Positions 1 to 8,637 of a stretch of DNA of 64,000 nt are shown in pieces. The notes under the pieces were generated by a model. That model was not told the DNA's origin, searched no databases, and was given only the letters and a program-made list of their open reading frames with translations. The position numbers and the translations under genes are program-made. This DNA comes from an uncultured Bariatricus sp. Its GTDB lineage: Bacteria; Bacillota; Clostridia; Lachnospirales; Lachnospiraceae. The DNA lies in the NCBI GenBank assembly GCA_934307065.1, contig CAKRCD010000011.1:6057-70056 (forward strand). The letters run 5' to 3'. Positions within the stretch are counted from its first letter, which is position 1. Each line of letters opens with the position of its first letter.

Positions 1-1071
1 GACATTTAACTGTTCTTGCATTTGACGTACTTTATCACCGGAGCTTCCTAATGTTAAATCATATCCCGGCCATGAAGATGGTACACCGGAAATTTCCTGA
101 GCAGTATTGATATACATATCATCGCCATAGTAATATCGAAGAATTTCGATGGTACTATACCCTTGGTCGCCTAAGGACTTGGAACCCCACTGTGTCATCC
201 AGTTTGGACACTGCACCTGTCTGCCATCACAATACTGCGTCAGAATCGGCTGCCGAACATTCGGACGCGACAAATAATCAGCAAATAATTCATCAACAAT
301 CAGAGAAATGCTTTCATATATGTTACGTTCTGGTATCCATTTGTGGTCGAAGGCAGTGGACGATGTAATAGTAAAATCGTAGCCTTGATTGCGATACCAT
401 TCGGTGTATACACGGTTCAGTGTAAATGACATAATTGCAAGTACGTTTGCGCGAATGGTGTTTTCTGGCCAGGTGGCATAAATTTCACTGGAGGCAACAT
501 TTTTGATATAATCTTTATATTTGACATAATAATTTCTGGCTGTAGAATCCCGAGGGGAGCCGTCATGAACAACAATGTATTCCGGTACGACAACCCGGCT
601 TAATACGATTTCTCCTGTTTCCTGAGTCGGCTTAATTTCAGCTTCCGGTATTTTAGGCGGATATACACCATAAAGAGTATGGGCCGGTATGACGTATATC
701 TGTGGTGGTTCTGCCGGAATGACTGGCCGCATGCGTACATTTTGCAAAGCCAGTGTATTGGCGAAAATTTCTACTCCGGCAATGGTGATTGGTTCAAAAT
801 CAGGTGCTGTGATAGTTAATGTGTATTCTGAATAGGGTTGTTCCTCGATGGCAGGGTCCAGACTGTATTCTTCCGGTGGGGAAGGGAGCTCGATTTCATC
901 GGTAGAACCAGAAGAATTGGTGGTCAATTCCTCCAATGTATCTTCTGGAACTCCGGTATATGAAATCTGAATAGACGCATCGGGTACTGGAAATGCGTTT
1001 TCCTCCGATGTGAGAGATATTTTTAATTTTCCTGAATCAGAATTCTCCTGCTGTGAACGAATAAAATTCAT
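1..1071 (-). CDS. SleC-like SpoIID-fold and peptidoglycan-binding protein (partial, C-terminus off the window)
   Basis: The first 357 residues of a minus-strand gene run off the left edge with no stop. Residues about 15-120 resemble a carboxypeptidase-regulatory-like beta domain (PVPDASIQISYTG, then YTLTITAPDF). Residues about 165-330 resemble the SpoIID/LytB-like region found in SleC-type spore cortex-lytic proteins (NVLAIMSFTLNR, QYCDGRQVQCPNW, WGSKSLGDQGYSTIEILRYYYG). The last visible residues, LTLGSSGDKVRQMQEQLN, begin a PG_binding_1 domain. No signal peptide is visible. The family acts on peptidoglycan, in Clostridia typically spore cortex. The start is the ATG at 1071, behind a weak TGAGG. 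A role in germination is inferred; it could equally be a vegetative wall protein. Confidence 0.75.
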   Translation of the reverse strand, partial: MNFIRSQQENSDSGKLKISLTSEENAFPVPDASIQISYTGVPEDTLEELTTNSSGSTDEIELPSPPEEYSLDPAIEEQPYSEYTLTITAPDFEPITIAGVEIFANTLALQNVRMRPVIPAEPPQIYVIPAHTLYGVYPPKIPEAEIKPTQETGEIVLSRVVVPEYIVVHDGSPRDSTARNYYVKYKDYIKNVASSEIYATWPENTIRANVLAIMSFTLNRVYTEWYRNQGYDFTITSSTAFDHKWIPERNIYESISLIVDELFADYLSRPNVRQPILTQYCDGRQVQCPNWMTQWGSKSLGDQGYSTIEILRYYYGDDMYINTAQEISGVPSSWPGYDLTLGSSGDKVRQMQEQLNV

Positions 1072-1131
1072 AATAACGCCTCAAAAATCTGCTGTTATTT
1101 ATAGTTTATGCAGGAGAACTGTGCAGGAATA

Positions 1132-2244
1132 CTAGGATGCGGATTTTTCTTCAATAAATGTCTTGATAGCATTTAATAATCGCGTATTATCTTCTCCCTT
1201 CATAATACAGAAACGGAAAAATTCACCATTGAGGCATTCAAAGGAAGCGCAATCCCGCACCATGAGTCCCTGATGCATGAGTGTATCAAAGAGGTCATAA
1301 GAAGTAATCTCTGGAATTTGTATTTTTACTAAAATAAAATTTGCATAAGGTTTGTATAGCTTTAATTGTGGAAAATCAGATAAATAGTCATACATACGGG
1401 TCCGCTCTTTGTTAATAAAAAAACGAGTTTCTTCTATATATGATGTGTCTGAAAACATATACTCACCTGCCAGTGCACCAAGACTGTTAAGACTCCATGG
1501 ATTTTGCTGCTCGGCAAATGCTTTTAACAGGGAAACATTGCTTGTTGCAGCGTAGCCGAGACGAAGGCCGGGGGCAGCGTAAAACTTTGAAACACCCCGC
1601 AGAATAATGAGATTATCAAATTCTGCGATTAATGACATAGCGCTGATTTTGCTGATATCAGGTGCAAACTCTACATAAGTCTCATCAATCATCATGAAAC
1701 AATCATTTTCCCTGGCAGAAATCAGAATTTGCCTGATTTCATCTGCTGCCAAAGCAGATGAAGTAGGATTGTTCGGATTGCAGATAATGATAAGCTCATA
1801 TTTATCATTTTTTATTTTCTGACAGAAATCTGCCACATCCAACTGAAAATTTCTGGTTTCGTCAAGGACGTATTCTTCTAGGGAACATCCGACTAAAGAA
1901 AGTTCCCGCTTGTATTCGGAATAGGTTGGTGCAAGCATTAACGCTTTTGCAGGACAGCGGGTATGAATCAGTACAGATATCATCTCGGTGGAACCGTTTC
2001 CGACTAAAATATGTTCGGGGCTGATTTGACAGTACGTTCCAATGGCTGATTTTAATGCAGTATAATTCCGGTCGGGGTAAGAAGAAAGCACATCCAGATT
2101 TTGAGCGAGCTTTTCTTTTAAAGCTTTGGAAAGACCGAGTGGATTTACATTTGCACTAAAACAGGTAATCTGCTCTTGCGGGATGTGATAATATGCGGAA
2201 GCAGCTTCGATGTCGCTCCCATGAAAAGAAACATGTGGTGTCAT
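1132..2244 (-). CDS. PLP-dependent class I/II aminotransferase, HisC/CobD-like
   Basis: A 370-residue fold-type I PLP enzyme. The N-terminus (FHGSD, then CFSANVNPLG) resembles CobD/HisC proteins. CNPNNPTS and DETYVEF are the usual cofactor-site motifs, and the Schiff-base lysine lies in RGVSKFYAAPGLRLGY, followed by the arginine that binds substrate carboxylate. HisC makes histidinol phosphate; CobD decarboxylates threonine phosphate for cobalamin synthesis. Neither a his nor a cob gene is nearby, so the substrate cannot be decided. The length is normal. It is divergent from the uncharacterised operon starting at 2416. An ATG at 2244 follows a GGAGATAT Shine-Dalgarno sequence. Confidence 0.8.
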   Translation of the reverse strand: MTPHVSFHGSDIEAASAYYHIPQEQITCFSANVNPLGLSKALKEKLAQNLDVLSSYPDRNYTALKSAIGTYCQISPEHILVGNGSTEMISVLIHTRCPAKALMLAPTYSEYKRELSLVGCSLEEYVLDETRNFQLDVADFCQKIKNDKYELIIICNPNNPTSSALAADEIRQILISARENDCFMMIDETYVEFAPDISKISAMSLIAEFDNLIILRGVSKFYAAPGLRLGYAATSNVSLLKAFAEQQNPWSLNSLGALAGEYMFSDTSYIEETRFFINKERTRMYDYLSDFPQLKLYKPYANFILVKIQIPEITSYDLFDTLMHQGLMVRDCASFECLNGEFFRFCIMKGEDNTRLLNAIKTFIEEKSAS

Positions 2245-2333
2245 AAAATATCTCCTTTGTGTATAAGATATCGGGATATATCTATTTGTAAAAGTTTAAT
2301 CAGTTTGGAATATGAATAATTCGATTTCCGGCA

Positions 2334-2362
2334 TTGCCTACCGGATAGAATAATGATATAAT
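2334..2362 (+). promoter_or_regulatory. Sigma-A-like promoter of the 2416-7727 operon
   Basis: TTGCCT (2334-2339), a 17-base spacer and TATAAT (2357-2362) preceded by TG at 2354-2355, an extended -10. It lies about 50 bases upstream of the GTG start at 2416. The dyad TCCGG (2327-2331) / CCGGA (2341-2345) brackets the -35 box and could be an operator. Confidence 0.55.
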
Positions 2363-2415
2363 CAATTATAATGCCTTTTTTGAAAAAAGCAATACGAAGA
2401 AGTAGGTGACGAAGA

Positions 2416-5400
2416 GTGAAGAATAAGATAAAGAAATTTTCCAAAGGGGATTTTAGAATGCCCCATCCAGATATTGTTTTTCCAGAGACGAATCTGGTTT
2501 TGAAAATTGGAGAAGGTGAAGTTTATCGCGGAAACTTTGTTCTCAAAAACAGAAAAGAAGGTGCAATAAGAGGACTTGTGTATTCTTCTTCCTTTCGTGT
2601 ACATATAGACAGGCAGGGATTCGAGGGAAATCCTGTGGAAATTACATTTTCTTATGATGGACGAGGCCTCAAACCGGGGCATGTGGAACAGGGTAAATTT
2701 ACGATTGTCTGCAATGGCGGAGAATTTGAAGTAGGATTTACGGTGGTAATTGAAAATCCGTATATTATGACATCTTACGGTAAGGTACAGAATGTAAGAG
2801 ATTTCCGCAATCTGGCAATGCAGGATTTTTCGGAGGCACTACGCCTGTTCCGCTCCAAAGATTTTTATGAAGTGATTAAATATGAAGAGCCAAGGATTCA
2901 GCATTTATACGAGAATATGCGAACCTGGTCTCTGGGTGAACAGGCTATGGAAGAATTCCTGGTAGGCATCAAACAGAAGGAGTGTCTCTATCTGACTATG
3001 AACAAAGTGCAGCGGACATTCCGCAATCTGGCGGAAGCAACTAGAGAAACCATTCAGTTTACGAAAAACACATGGGGCTATATGCCGATTAAGATATATG
3101 TAGACGGAGATTTTATCCAAATTACAAGGGATACCTTTTCAACAGATGATTTTGTAGGAAATCAGTTTGAAATCAGCTATATCGTTCATCCGGAGAAGAC
3201 CCATGCGGGAAAGAACTTTGGAATTATTTCTTTTGAAACGCCGTATGAGGTTTTGAAGTATGAAGTACAGGTTGTAAACCATAAAAATCACGAAGAGGAC
3301 AGAAGAGATGCGGATATCATCCTTGCCTCTACGTTGAAAGGTTTTCTTTCTGCCGAAGCGGGAAATCAGACAATGAAAGAATGGGCAGAAGAGGCGCGGA
3401 GAAATTTGTCTGGTCTTAATATCTATACGGAAAATGCAGATGTTTATCCGCTGTTGGATGTACATATGCATCTTCTTTGTGGTGAGGAAAAAGAAGCAGC
3501 AGCCATTTTGGAGGATTACAATTATGCCCGGTCTCTTTTGGGAAAAGAAAGCCTGGTTGCAATTTATTATCAGTATTTACTCGCCAAGCTTAAAAAGAGC
3601 GGAAGTCATGTGAACCGTGCAGTAGAAGAGATTAATAAGGCATATATGAAGCACCCGAAATCCTGGGAGCTTGTGTGTATGATGATAGAACTTGACCCGG
3701 AATACAGAAATTATACAAAGCGTCTGAATGTATTGGAACGTCATTATAACAATGGCGCAAATCAGGTGCTTCTGTACTGGCTTGCGTATAAATGCTTTCT
3801 GGAACATCCGGCAACCTTGAAGAAGTTATCATCATTTGAGATTCAGATATTGAATTTTGCGGTAAAGCATCATTTGATGACGAAGGAAATTGCGCTTTAT
3901 ATGGCGAATCTGGCTACACAGCAAAGAAACTATGACAAGCGTCTGGGAAGGCTTCTTTGCCGGGTTTATAATATTTTCCCGGATACGATGATTCTGACCG
4001 CAATCTGTACTGTGCTGATTCGCGGTAATTGTACAGGAAAAGAGTATTTTAAATGGTATGAAATGGCGGTGGAAGAAGATCTGAAGATTGCACAGCTCTA
4101 TGAATATTACATGATGTCGGTAGAGGAGTTGCAGCTCAAAAAGGAATTTCCAAAATCAGTCTACCTGTATTTTATGCATGGAAATACCTTGGATTACAGG
4201 AAGGCTGCTATTCTGTACGCAAATGTAATACTGTTCCTGGATGAAACGGGCGAACTTTATGATATGTACCGTGAGCAGATGGGGCGCTTTGCGATGGAAC
4301 AACTGGAAAAACTGCGGATTAATGAGGCACTTCGAATTATTTATAAACGGTGCTGCAAAGAACAGGATATGACTCCGGAACAGATGCGTTCTATGTATGC
4401 AATCTGTCATGCCTATGAGGTAAAAACCGCTGTAAAAAATATGGCCTATGTGCTTGTGATAGATGCGGATGGGAAGATTTCCCAAAGAGTGCCGTATAGT
4501 CAAGAAGGAACGATTGTGTTTCTTTATCATCAAGAAGAACGGATTGTATGGGAATCGAAGAGTGGACGCCATTATGTGGACTCCATTCCTTATGATACAC
4601 TTCGCCTGTTTTTTGAAAGCCGGTATATGGATATGTGCAGACGTCTGGAAGAACAGGATGAAGAGGAAGTACGCAAAAGAGAAAAAGAAGAGCTTACATG
4701 GGAAAAGGTTTGTGAAAAAGGAATCGATAGTTTTGAAGAAACAGAGGTATTCAAAATATGCAGCATGCAGGTGCGTGATAACGGTTACGAAGAAGATGAA
4801 CTGCTCACAGAATTTTGCTTTGCACTTCTTCGAAAAGGGCAGTTTGACAAGGCTATTTTGACTTATCTTGTAGAATATTATTGTGGACCGACTGCGGATA
4901 TGAAGTGCCTGTGGCACATTGCACAGGAATATGATATTCCTACCTATAAGCTTTCGGAGCGGATAATTACACAAATGCTATTCTCGGAAATGATGTTTGG
5001 CGAGGAAGAAATTTTTGCGGATTACTATGAGGGAAAGACGTATTTCAGACTAAAACAGGCATACCTTGCGTATGTATCAAGAGAATATGTGGTAAACGGT
5101 CGTCAGGTAAAAGGGTGCGTATTTATGATTATAGCAAATGAATACCGTAAAGAAGAAGAATTGCCGGATGTCTGTAAAATTGCATTGTTGAAATATTATT
5201 CATCGCGCGAAATTCACCAAGGAATTGAAAAAATGCTAAGAGGCTTTTTGCGCGAGATGTGCGAAAAACAGTTGTATTTCTCGTTTTATTTGCATTATCC
5301 GGAAGCATGGCTGCGCGAAGTCCAGTTGTATGACAAGAGTATGATAGAATATCATGCGAAGACCGGAAGCAAAGTGACGATTTCTTATCAAATTCTCCAG

Positions 5401-5700
5401 AATGGTACAGAAAGTCTGAATTATCAACATGAAGTCCTGCTTCCATCTTATGAAGATACTTATATAAAAACGTTAGTTCTTTTTGCGGATGAAACATTAC
5501 GGTATTATTTTACAGAAACATATGGTGGTGAAGTGAAAGTGACAGAAAAGCAGATTTATGAACCGCGGAAGATGCGTACCATCGGACGTTATGGAAGAAT
5601 GAATGATATGTTACGGATGGATGATAAGGATTTGCCAAAAGCCATGGCAAAATACTGGGAAGAAAATCTGCTGGCAGAAGAAATTTTTAAAGCATATTAA
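2416..5700 (+). CDS. Large uncharacterised beta-sandwich/helical-repeat protein (DUF5717-like)
   Basis: A 1094-residue protein of unknown function that I associate, from memory, with family DUF5717. Residues about 25-111 read as an Ig-like beta-sandwich (VYRGNFVLKN, then EFEVGFTVVIE), and about 208-290 as a second one (MPIKIYVDGDF, then EVLKYEVQVVN). About 295-900 is helical, with TPR-like pairs. About 975-1050 is beta-rich again, followed by a charged helix. There is no signal peptide, membrane segment or catalytic motif, so a cytoplasmic scaffold is the likeliest role (inference). The GTG at 2416 keeps the KKFSKGDF segment; an ATG at 2458 behind AAAGGGG is an alternative start. It heads a tight operon with the genes at 5711 and 6966. 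Confidence 0.7.
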   Translation: MKNKIKKFSKGDFRMPHPDIVFPETNLVLKIGEGEVYRGNFVLKNRKEGAIRGLVYSSSFRVHIDRQGFEGNPVEITFSYDGRGLKPGHVEQGKFTIVCNGGEFEVGFTVVIENPYIMTSYGKVQNVRDFRNLAMQDFSEALRLFRSKDFYEVIKYEEPRIQHLYENMRTWSLGEQAMEEFLVGIKQKECLYLTMNKVQRTFRNLAEATRETIQFTKNTWGYMPIKIYVDGDFIQITRDTFSTDDFVGNQFEISYIVHPEKTHAGKNFGIISFETPYEVLKYEVQVVNHKNHEEDRRDADIILASTLKGFLSAEAGNQTMKEWAEEARRNLSGLNIYTENADVYPLLDVHMHLLCGEEKEAAAILEDYNYARSLLGKESLVAIYYQYLLAKLKKSGSHVNRAVEEINKAYMKHPKSWELVCMMIELDPEYRNYTKRLNVLERHYNNGANQVLLYWLAYKCFLEHPATLKKLSSFEIQILNFAVKHHLMTKEIALYMANLATQQRNYDKRLGRLLCRVYNIFPDTMILTAICTVLIRGNCTGKEYFKWYEMAVEEDLKIAQLYEYYMMSVEELQLKKEFPKSVYLYFMHGNTLDYRKAAILYANVILFLDETGELYDMYREQMGRFAMEQLEKLRINEALRIIYKRCCKEQDMTPEQMRSMYAICHAYEVKTAVKNMAYVLVIDADGKISQRVPYSQEGTIVFLYHQEERIVWESKSGRHYVDSIPYDTLRLFFESRYMDMCRRLEEQDEEEVRKREKEELTWEKVCEKGIDSFEETEVFKICSMQVRDNGYEEDELLTEFCFALLRKGQFDKAILTYLVEYYCGPTADMKCLWHIAQEYDIPTYKLSERIITQMLFSEMMFGEEEIFADYYEGKTYFRLKQAYLAYVSREYVVNGRQVKGCVFMIIANEYRKEEELPDVCKIALLKYYSSREIHQGIEKMLRGFLREMCEKQLYFSFYLHYPEAWLREVQLYDKSMIEYHAKTGSKVTISYQILQNGTESLNYQHEVLLPSYEDTYIKTLVLFADETLRYYFTETYGGEVKVTEKQIYEPRKMRTIGRYGRMNDMLRMDDKDLPKAMAKYWEENLLAEEIFKAY

Positions 5701-5710
5701 GGAGGCAGAT

Positions 5711-6991
5711 ATGGCTCAGGGAAAGATTATAGGGTATGACATTAACTCCAAAGTGTGCCAGATAAGTGTGTTTGATGAAAATATGGGAGAGCCGGAAACG
5801 GTTGAAACTGGAAGAGATAATTATCAAATTCCTATGGCGGTAAATTATTACAAAGGAGAGTGGACCTATGGAAAAAACGCAATCCGGATGGACAGTGTAA
5901 AGGGCAGTACTCTGGTAGAAAATATTTTTGAAAAAGCACTGAAACATGAAAGAGTGACCATTGAGAATGAAGAGTATGATGCAGTATGGATTCTGGCAGA
6001 ATTTATTCAGCAGACTCTGAAGGATTTTGATGAAATAGAACAGATAGTTTTTACAGTTCCTGAAATGAGTGAAGATATTCGCTATTTACTGAAGGGGATG
6101 GGGCAAAAACTTGGAGTTTCCAAAGAAAAGATTTATGTACAGGACTATAAGGAGAGCTTTTGCCATTACATGTTTAACCAGCCGAAAGAATTATGGCAAT
6201 ATGAGGCAGCACTTTTTTACTGCGACAGAAATGTAATCCGTGCCTATATGCTTCGAGAACTGAAAACGGGCACAAAGGGAAAAGAATGTTTTGTGACAGT
6301 AGAAGAAGTGGCTGACGCAGAAATGGAAGAACTTGAGCAGGTTTATCCGGTGCTCAGCATTGATAAAGCCCGGGCTGCAGATGAACATTTCAGGAGGTTT
6401 ATTCAAAGCATTTTTAATAAAAAGTCAGTATCTTCAGTTTTCCTTACAGGAGATGGATTTGAAAATAACTGGTATCCGAATTCGCTCCGGGTACTCTGCA
6501 ATGGACGTAGAGCATTTATGGGAAACAACCTGTATAGCAAAGGCGCCTGCTATACAGCTCTCGACAAGGCGGAAAATATTATGGATGGTCTGGTGTATCT
6601 GGATGATTCCAAGCTTACAGACCAGATTAGTATGAAAATGAGGGTCGCCGGAGAAGAAACACTTTTTCCGCTGGTAACTTGGGGGGCGCATTGGTATGAG
6701 TCTGATAAAGACTGGGAAGTTTTACTGGAAAATAATGAAGATATAGAACTTTATATTGATTCATTGTCTACGGGAAAACGTAGAACAGAGACTGTTTCTT
6801 TGAAAGGATTGCCGGAGCGTTTCAACTATGCATTAAGACTCCGGATTAGTACGATGTTTTTGAGTGATAAGATGTGCAAAATCACATTTGAGGATGTCGG
6901 ATTTGGAGAATTTTTCCCGTCTACCGGTTTTAGTGTGGAAAAAGTGATTGAGTTAGGAGGCAGCAATGGGCAGTTTAATTCTTTGTCATAA
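5711..6991 (+). CDS. Degenerate Hsp70/actin-fold protein (DUF5716-like)
   Basis: A 426-residue protein starting at ATG 5711 after a strong GGAGG, 10 bases past the previous stop. I associate it from memory with DUF5716. Its plan follows Hsp70. GYDINSKVCQISVFD (residues about 8-22) sits where phosphate-1 should be, and YQIPMAVNYYKGEWTYGKNA matches the following strand pair. IEQIVFTVPEMSEDIRY then VQDYKESFCHYMF parallels the VP-to-EPTAA stretch. VFLTGDGF near residue 243 matches the adenosine motif. After about 275 comes a beta-rich tail like a substrate-binding domain. The glycine-rich phosphate-2 loop is missing (CDRNVIRAYML). It is probably a pseudo-ATPase or altered nucleotide binder. This is inference from motif order only. 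Confidence 0.65.
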   Translation: MAQGKIIGYDINSKVCQISVFDENMGEPETVETGRDNYQIPMAVNYYKGEWTYGKNAIRMDSVKGSTLVENIFEKALKHERVTIENEEYDAVWILAEFIQQTLKDFDEIEQIVFTVPEMSEDIRYLLKGMGQKLGVSKEKIYVQDYKESFCHYMFNQPKELWQYEAALFYCDRNVIRAYMLRELKTGTKGKECFVTVEEVADAEMEELEQVYPVLSIDKARAADEHFRRFIQSIFNKKSVSSVFLTGDGFENNWYPNSLRVLCNGRRAFMGNNLYSKGACYTALDKAENIMDGLVYLDDSKLTDQISMKMRVAGEETLFPLVTWGAHWYESDKDWEVLLENNEDIELYIDSLSTGKRRTETVSLKGLPERFNYALRLRISTMFLSDKMCKITFEDVGFGEFFPSTGFSVEKVIELGGSNGQFNSLS

Positions 6992-7727
6992 AAAGAAGGC
7001 GAAACATCCTTATGAAGTTTCCCGTATTCATAAACATATTTATACCATTGAAGAATTGTGCTATTACCTTTGCAACAATTTGTACTTGATTGATTATACT
7101 ATCATGAATGAACAGCTTTGTCATTGGATTGCAGATGAACTGGAACTGGAGAGTGTGGCGGATGCATTGATTAATGTGTTACGAAGCCAGGGAACAGTAG
7201 AACAATTTGTCCTGAAAATGTTAGAAGAAGCAAAAATATATACGCCTGGCGAAATGGCGCATATACAGAATGTGCTGCAGAAACTAAAAAATCAAAAGGA
7301 TGTGGAACGCCAGAAATTTAAAGCGGACAAGCTGATGGAAAGCGGAGAATTAGAATCGTCAATTCTAATTTATGTTTCTATCGTAAATGGAGACTGGGAC
7401 ATGTCCATGGATAAGCGCTTTTATGGCCGGGTGTATGCATGCCTGGCTGCTGCTTATGGAAAGTCCTTTTTGTATGAAGAGGCGGCAGATATGTACGAAA
7501 AAGCATATAAGCTATGCGAAGACGAAGGGATGATGGAGAGCTATTTGTATGCGTGCAGTAAATATATGCCGGTAGAAGAATATCAGAAGATGGTGCGGCA
7601 GAACCAGGTACTCCTGGAACTTGATAATGTTCTGGCAGAACGGACTACAAGAATCAGAGAAAAAAATAAACAAAAATTTTCGAGAGAATTGCTGGAAGAG
7701 TGGAAGAGGGCATATCGAAAAGAGTAA
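6966..7727 (+). CDS. Uncharacterised helical TPR-like protein
   Basis: A 253-residue protein whose ATG at 6966 lies inside the end of the preceding gene (26-base overlap, with GTTAGGAGGC as Shine-Dalgarno), so translation is probably coupled. It is almost entirely helical. Residues about 155-190 (FYGRVYACLAAAYGKSFL, then YEEAADMYEKAYKLCED) form a clear TPR-like helix pair. The N-terminal third has a conserved-looking aromatic/leucine stretch (IYTIEELCYYLCNNLYLID), and the C-terminus is a basic charged helix. There is no catalytic motif, signal peptide or membrane segment. A TPR protein beside an Hsp70-like protein suggests an adaptor or co-chaperone role, which is inference only. Third and last gene of the operon. 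Confidence 0.65.
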   Translation: MGSLILCHKKKAKHPYEVSRIHKHIYTIEELCYYLCNNLYLIDYTIMNEQLCHWIADELELESVADALINVLRSQGTVEQFVLKMLEEAKIYTPGEMAHIQNVLQKLKNQKDVERQKFKADKLMESGELESSILIYVSIVNGDWDMSMDKRFYGRVYACLAAAYGKSFLYEEAADMYEKAYKLCEDEGMMESYLYACSKYMPVEEYQKMVRQNQVLLELDNVLAERTTRIREKNKQKFSRELLEEWKRAYRKE

Positions 7728-7835
7728 GCATCGGATATTTTTGCAAATATACTAACAGATGGTTTGTTTATTGAAAAAAACTATAACAAATAACGAAAAA
7801 ATCTATAATAAAGACTAGCTTTTTTGTGAAAGCTA

Positions 7836-7844
7836 TGTTATAAT
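7836..7844 (+). promoter_or_regulatory. Extended -10 promoter of the glycine reductase operon
   Basis: TG-T-TATAAT with no convincing -35 box at 17 bases, as allowed for extended -10 promoters. It is about 70 bases upstream of the riboswitch aptamer and is the best candidate in 7728-7910. A second TATAAT at 7804-7809 also lacks a -35 box. Confidence 0.45.
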
Positions 7845-7910
7845 CACAGTGTCAAGAAGAAGCTGTTTGCTAATTTTTTGACGAGAGGAATTAATGTAGG
7901 GTAATCTTTT

Positions 7911-8050
7911 CTATGAGAGAACTGTATGGTGTTTTTTATGCATTGCCAAAGTCGCCGAAGGGGCAAATTTTTTCCTGGGTAACAAGCGTTCCGGGAAGAA
8001 TGAAACTCTCAGGCAAAAGGAATGGGAAAGAGTCTACACTCTGAATCCAG
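7911..8050 (+). promoter_or_regulatory. Glycine riboswitch aptamer (single, with ghost-type 3' hairpin)
   Basis: Conserved aptamer segments appear in order: a 5' P1 strand GAGAGAAC near 7915, the core GCCGAAGGGGCAA (7953-7965), a variable arm CCTGGGTAACAAGCGTTCCGG (7974-7994), then ACTCTCAGGCAAAAGGA (8005-8021), whose CTCTC closes P1. A second full aptamer is absent. AGAGT-CTAC-ACTCT (8030-8043) is the short hairpin expected of singlet glycine riboswitches. The following terminator and the downstream glycine reductase genes argue for an ON switch that lets transcription through when glycine is plentiful. Confidence 0.88.
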
Positions 8051-8071
8051 ACTTATAGATGTGGAAACAGA

Positions 8072-8111
8072 AGGGGCAATGAAACAGAAAAGTTTTTATT
8101 GCCTCTTTTTT
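8072..8111 (+). terminator. Riboswitch expression-platform terminator
   Basis: A 9-bp stem, AGGGGCAAT (8072-8080) with ATTGCCTCT (8098-8106), containing one G-U pair and followed by a run of T. It lies between the aptamer and grdX, so it most likely forms when glycine is low and stops the operon early. Confidence 0.8.
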
Positions 8112-8171
8112 AAGGGTGGCACATGTATAGGGAGACAGAGGAAAGAAAAATCTGATTTGGAAGGTAACAAG

Positions 8172-8555
8172 ATGGAAAAACGGTTTATAATTATTACGAA
8201 CAACAGTATGGTGAGGGATGAGCTTTCGACTAATTATCAGGTTGAATATGAAGATATCTCTTACGAGGATGTACTCAGAAAGGTTCGTGACAGAGTTTAC
8301 GCAGGACATAAGCTTCTGACACATCCATTGTCTGGAAGTGTAAAACCGAATGAAACTCCGTATAAATCGGTTATGATATCAACGGAACCGGGAAAGTTGG
8401 ATTTGGAATCAGTGGAAATTATAGAACGTGCAATTCATTCTTGTGCGAAGTTCGAATTCAGGTCGGACAAGTATAAGCCTGAGGTGTATGAGGATTTCCG
8501 CACCATTGATTTTACTCTTATTTCAAGTGCAATTCCGTCAACGGATTTTTTATAA
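8172..8555 (+). CDS. grdX: GrdX family protein
   Basis: A 127-residue protein starting at ATG 8172 after a GGAAGG-type Shine-Dalgarno. An upstream in-frame reading from 8022 crosses the riboswitch terminator and is not the real N-terminus. The sequence (RFIIITNNSMV, DVLRKVRDRVYAGHKLLTHP, then TPYKSVMIS) matches my memory of GrdX, a small protein of unknown function found almost only as the first gene of glycine, betaine or sarcosine reductase operons. It has no known catalytic motif, and its biochemical role is open. It is co-transcribed with grdE, 82 bases downstream. Confidence 0.85.
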   Translation: MEKRFIIITNNSMVRDELSTNYQVEYEDISYEDVLRKVRDRVYAGHKLLTHPLSGSVKPNETPYKSVMISTEPGKLDLESVEIIERAIHSCAKFEFRSDKYKPEVYEDFRTIDFTLISSAIPSTDFL

Positions 8556-8637
8556 AACATGAAATGAGGGTTGGACAAGGCAACTAAAGCGTAAAGCTTT
8601 TGACATGCAAATCATTTATTTAAGGAGGGAATTTACA

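Noticed and set aside
4156..4974. 272-codon minus-strand frame inside the gene at 2416
   Set aside because: It lies opposite a better-supported gene, has an atypical Phe/His/Cys-rich composition and no Shine-Dalgarno.
8022..8171. N-terminal extension of the GrdX frame
   Set aside because: It reads through the riboswitch 3' hairpin and terminator. The ATG at 8172 has a Shine-Dalgarno and matches the family length.
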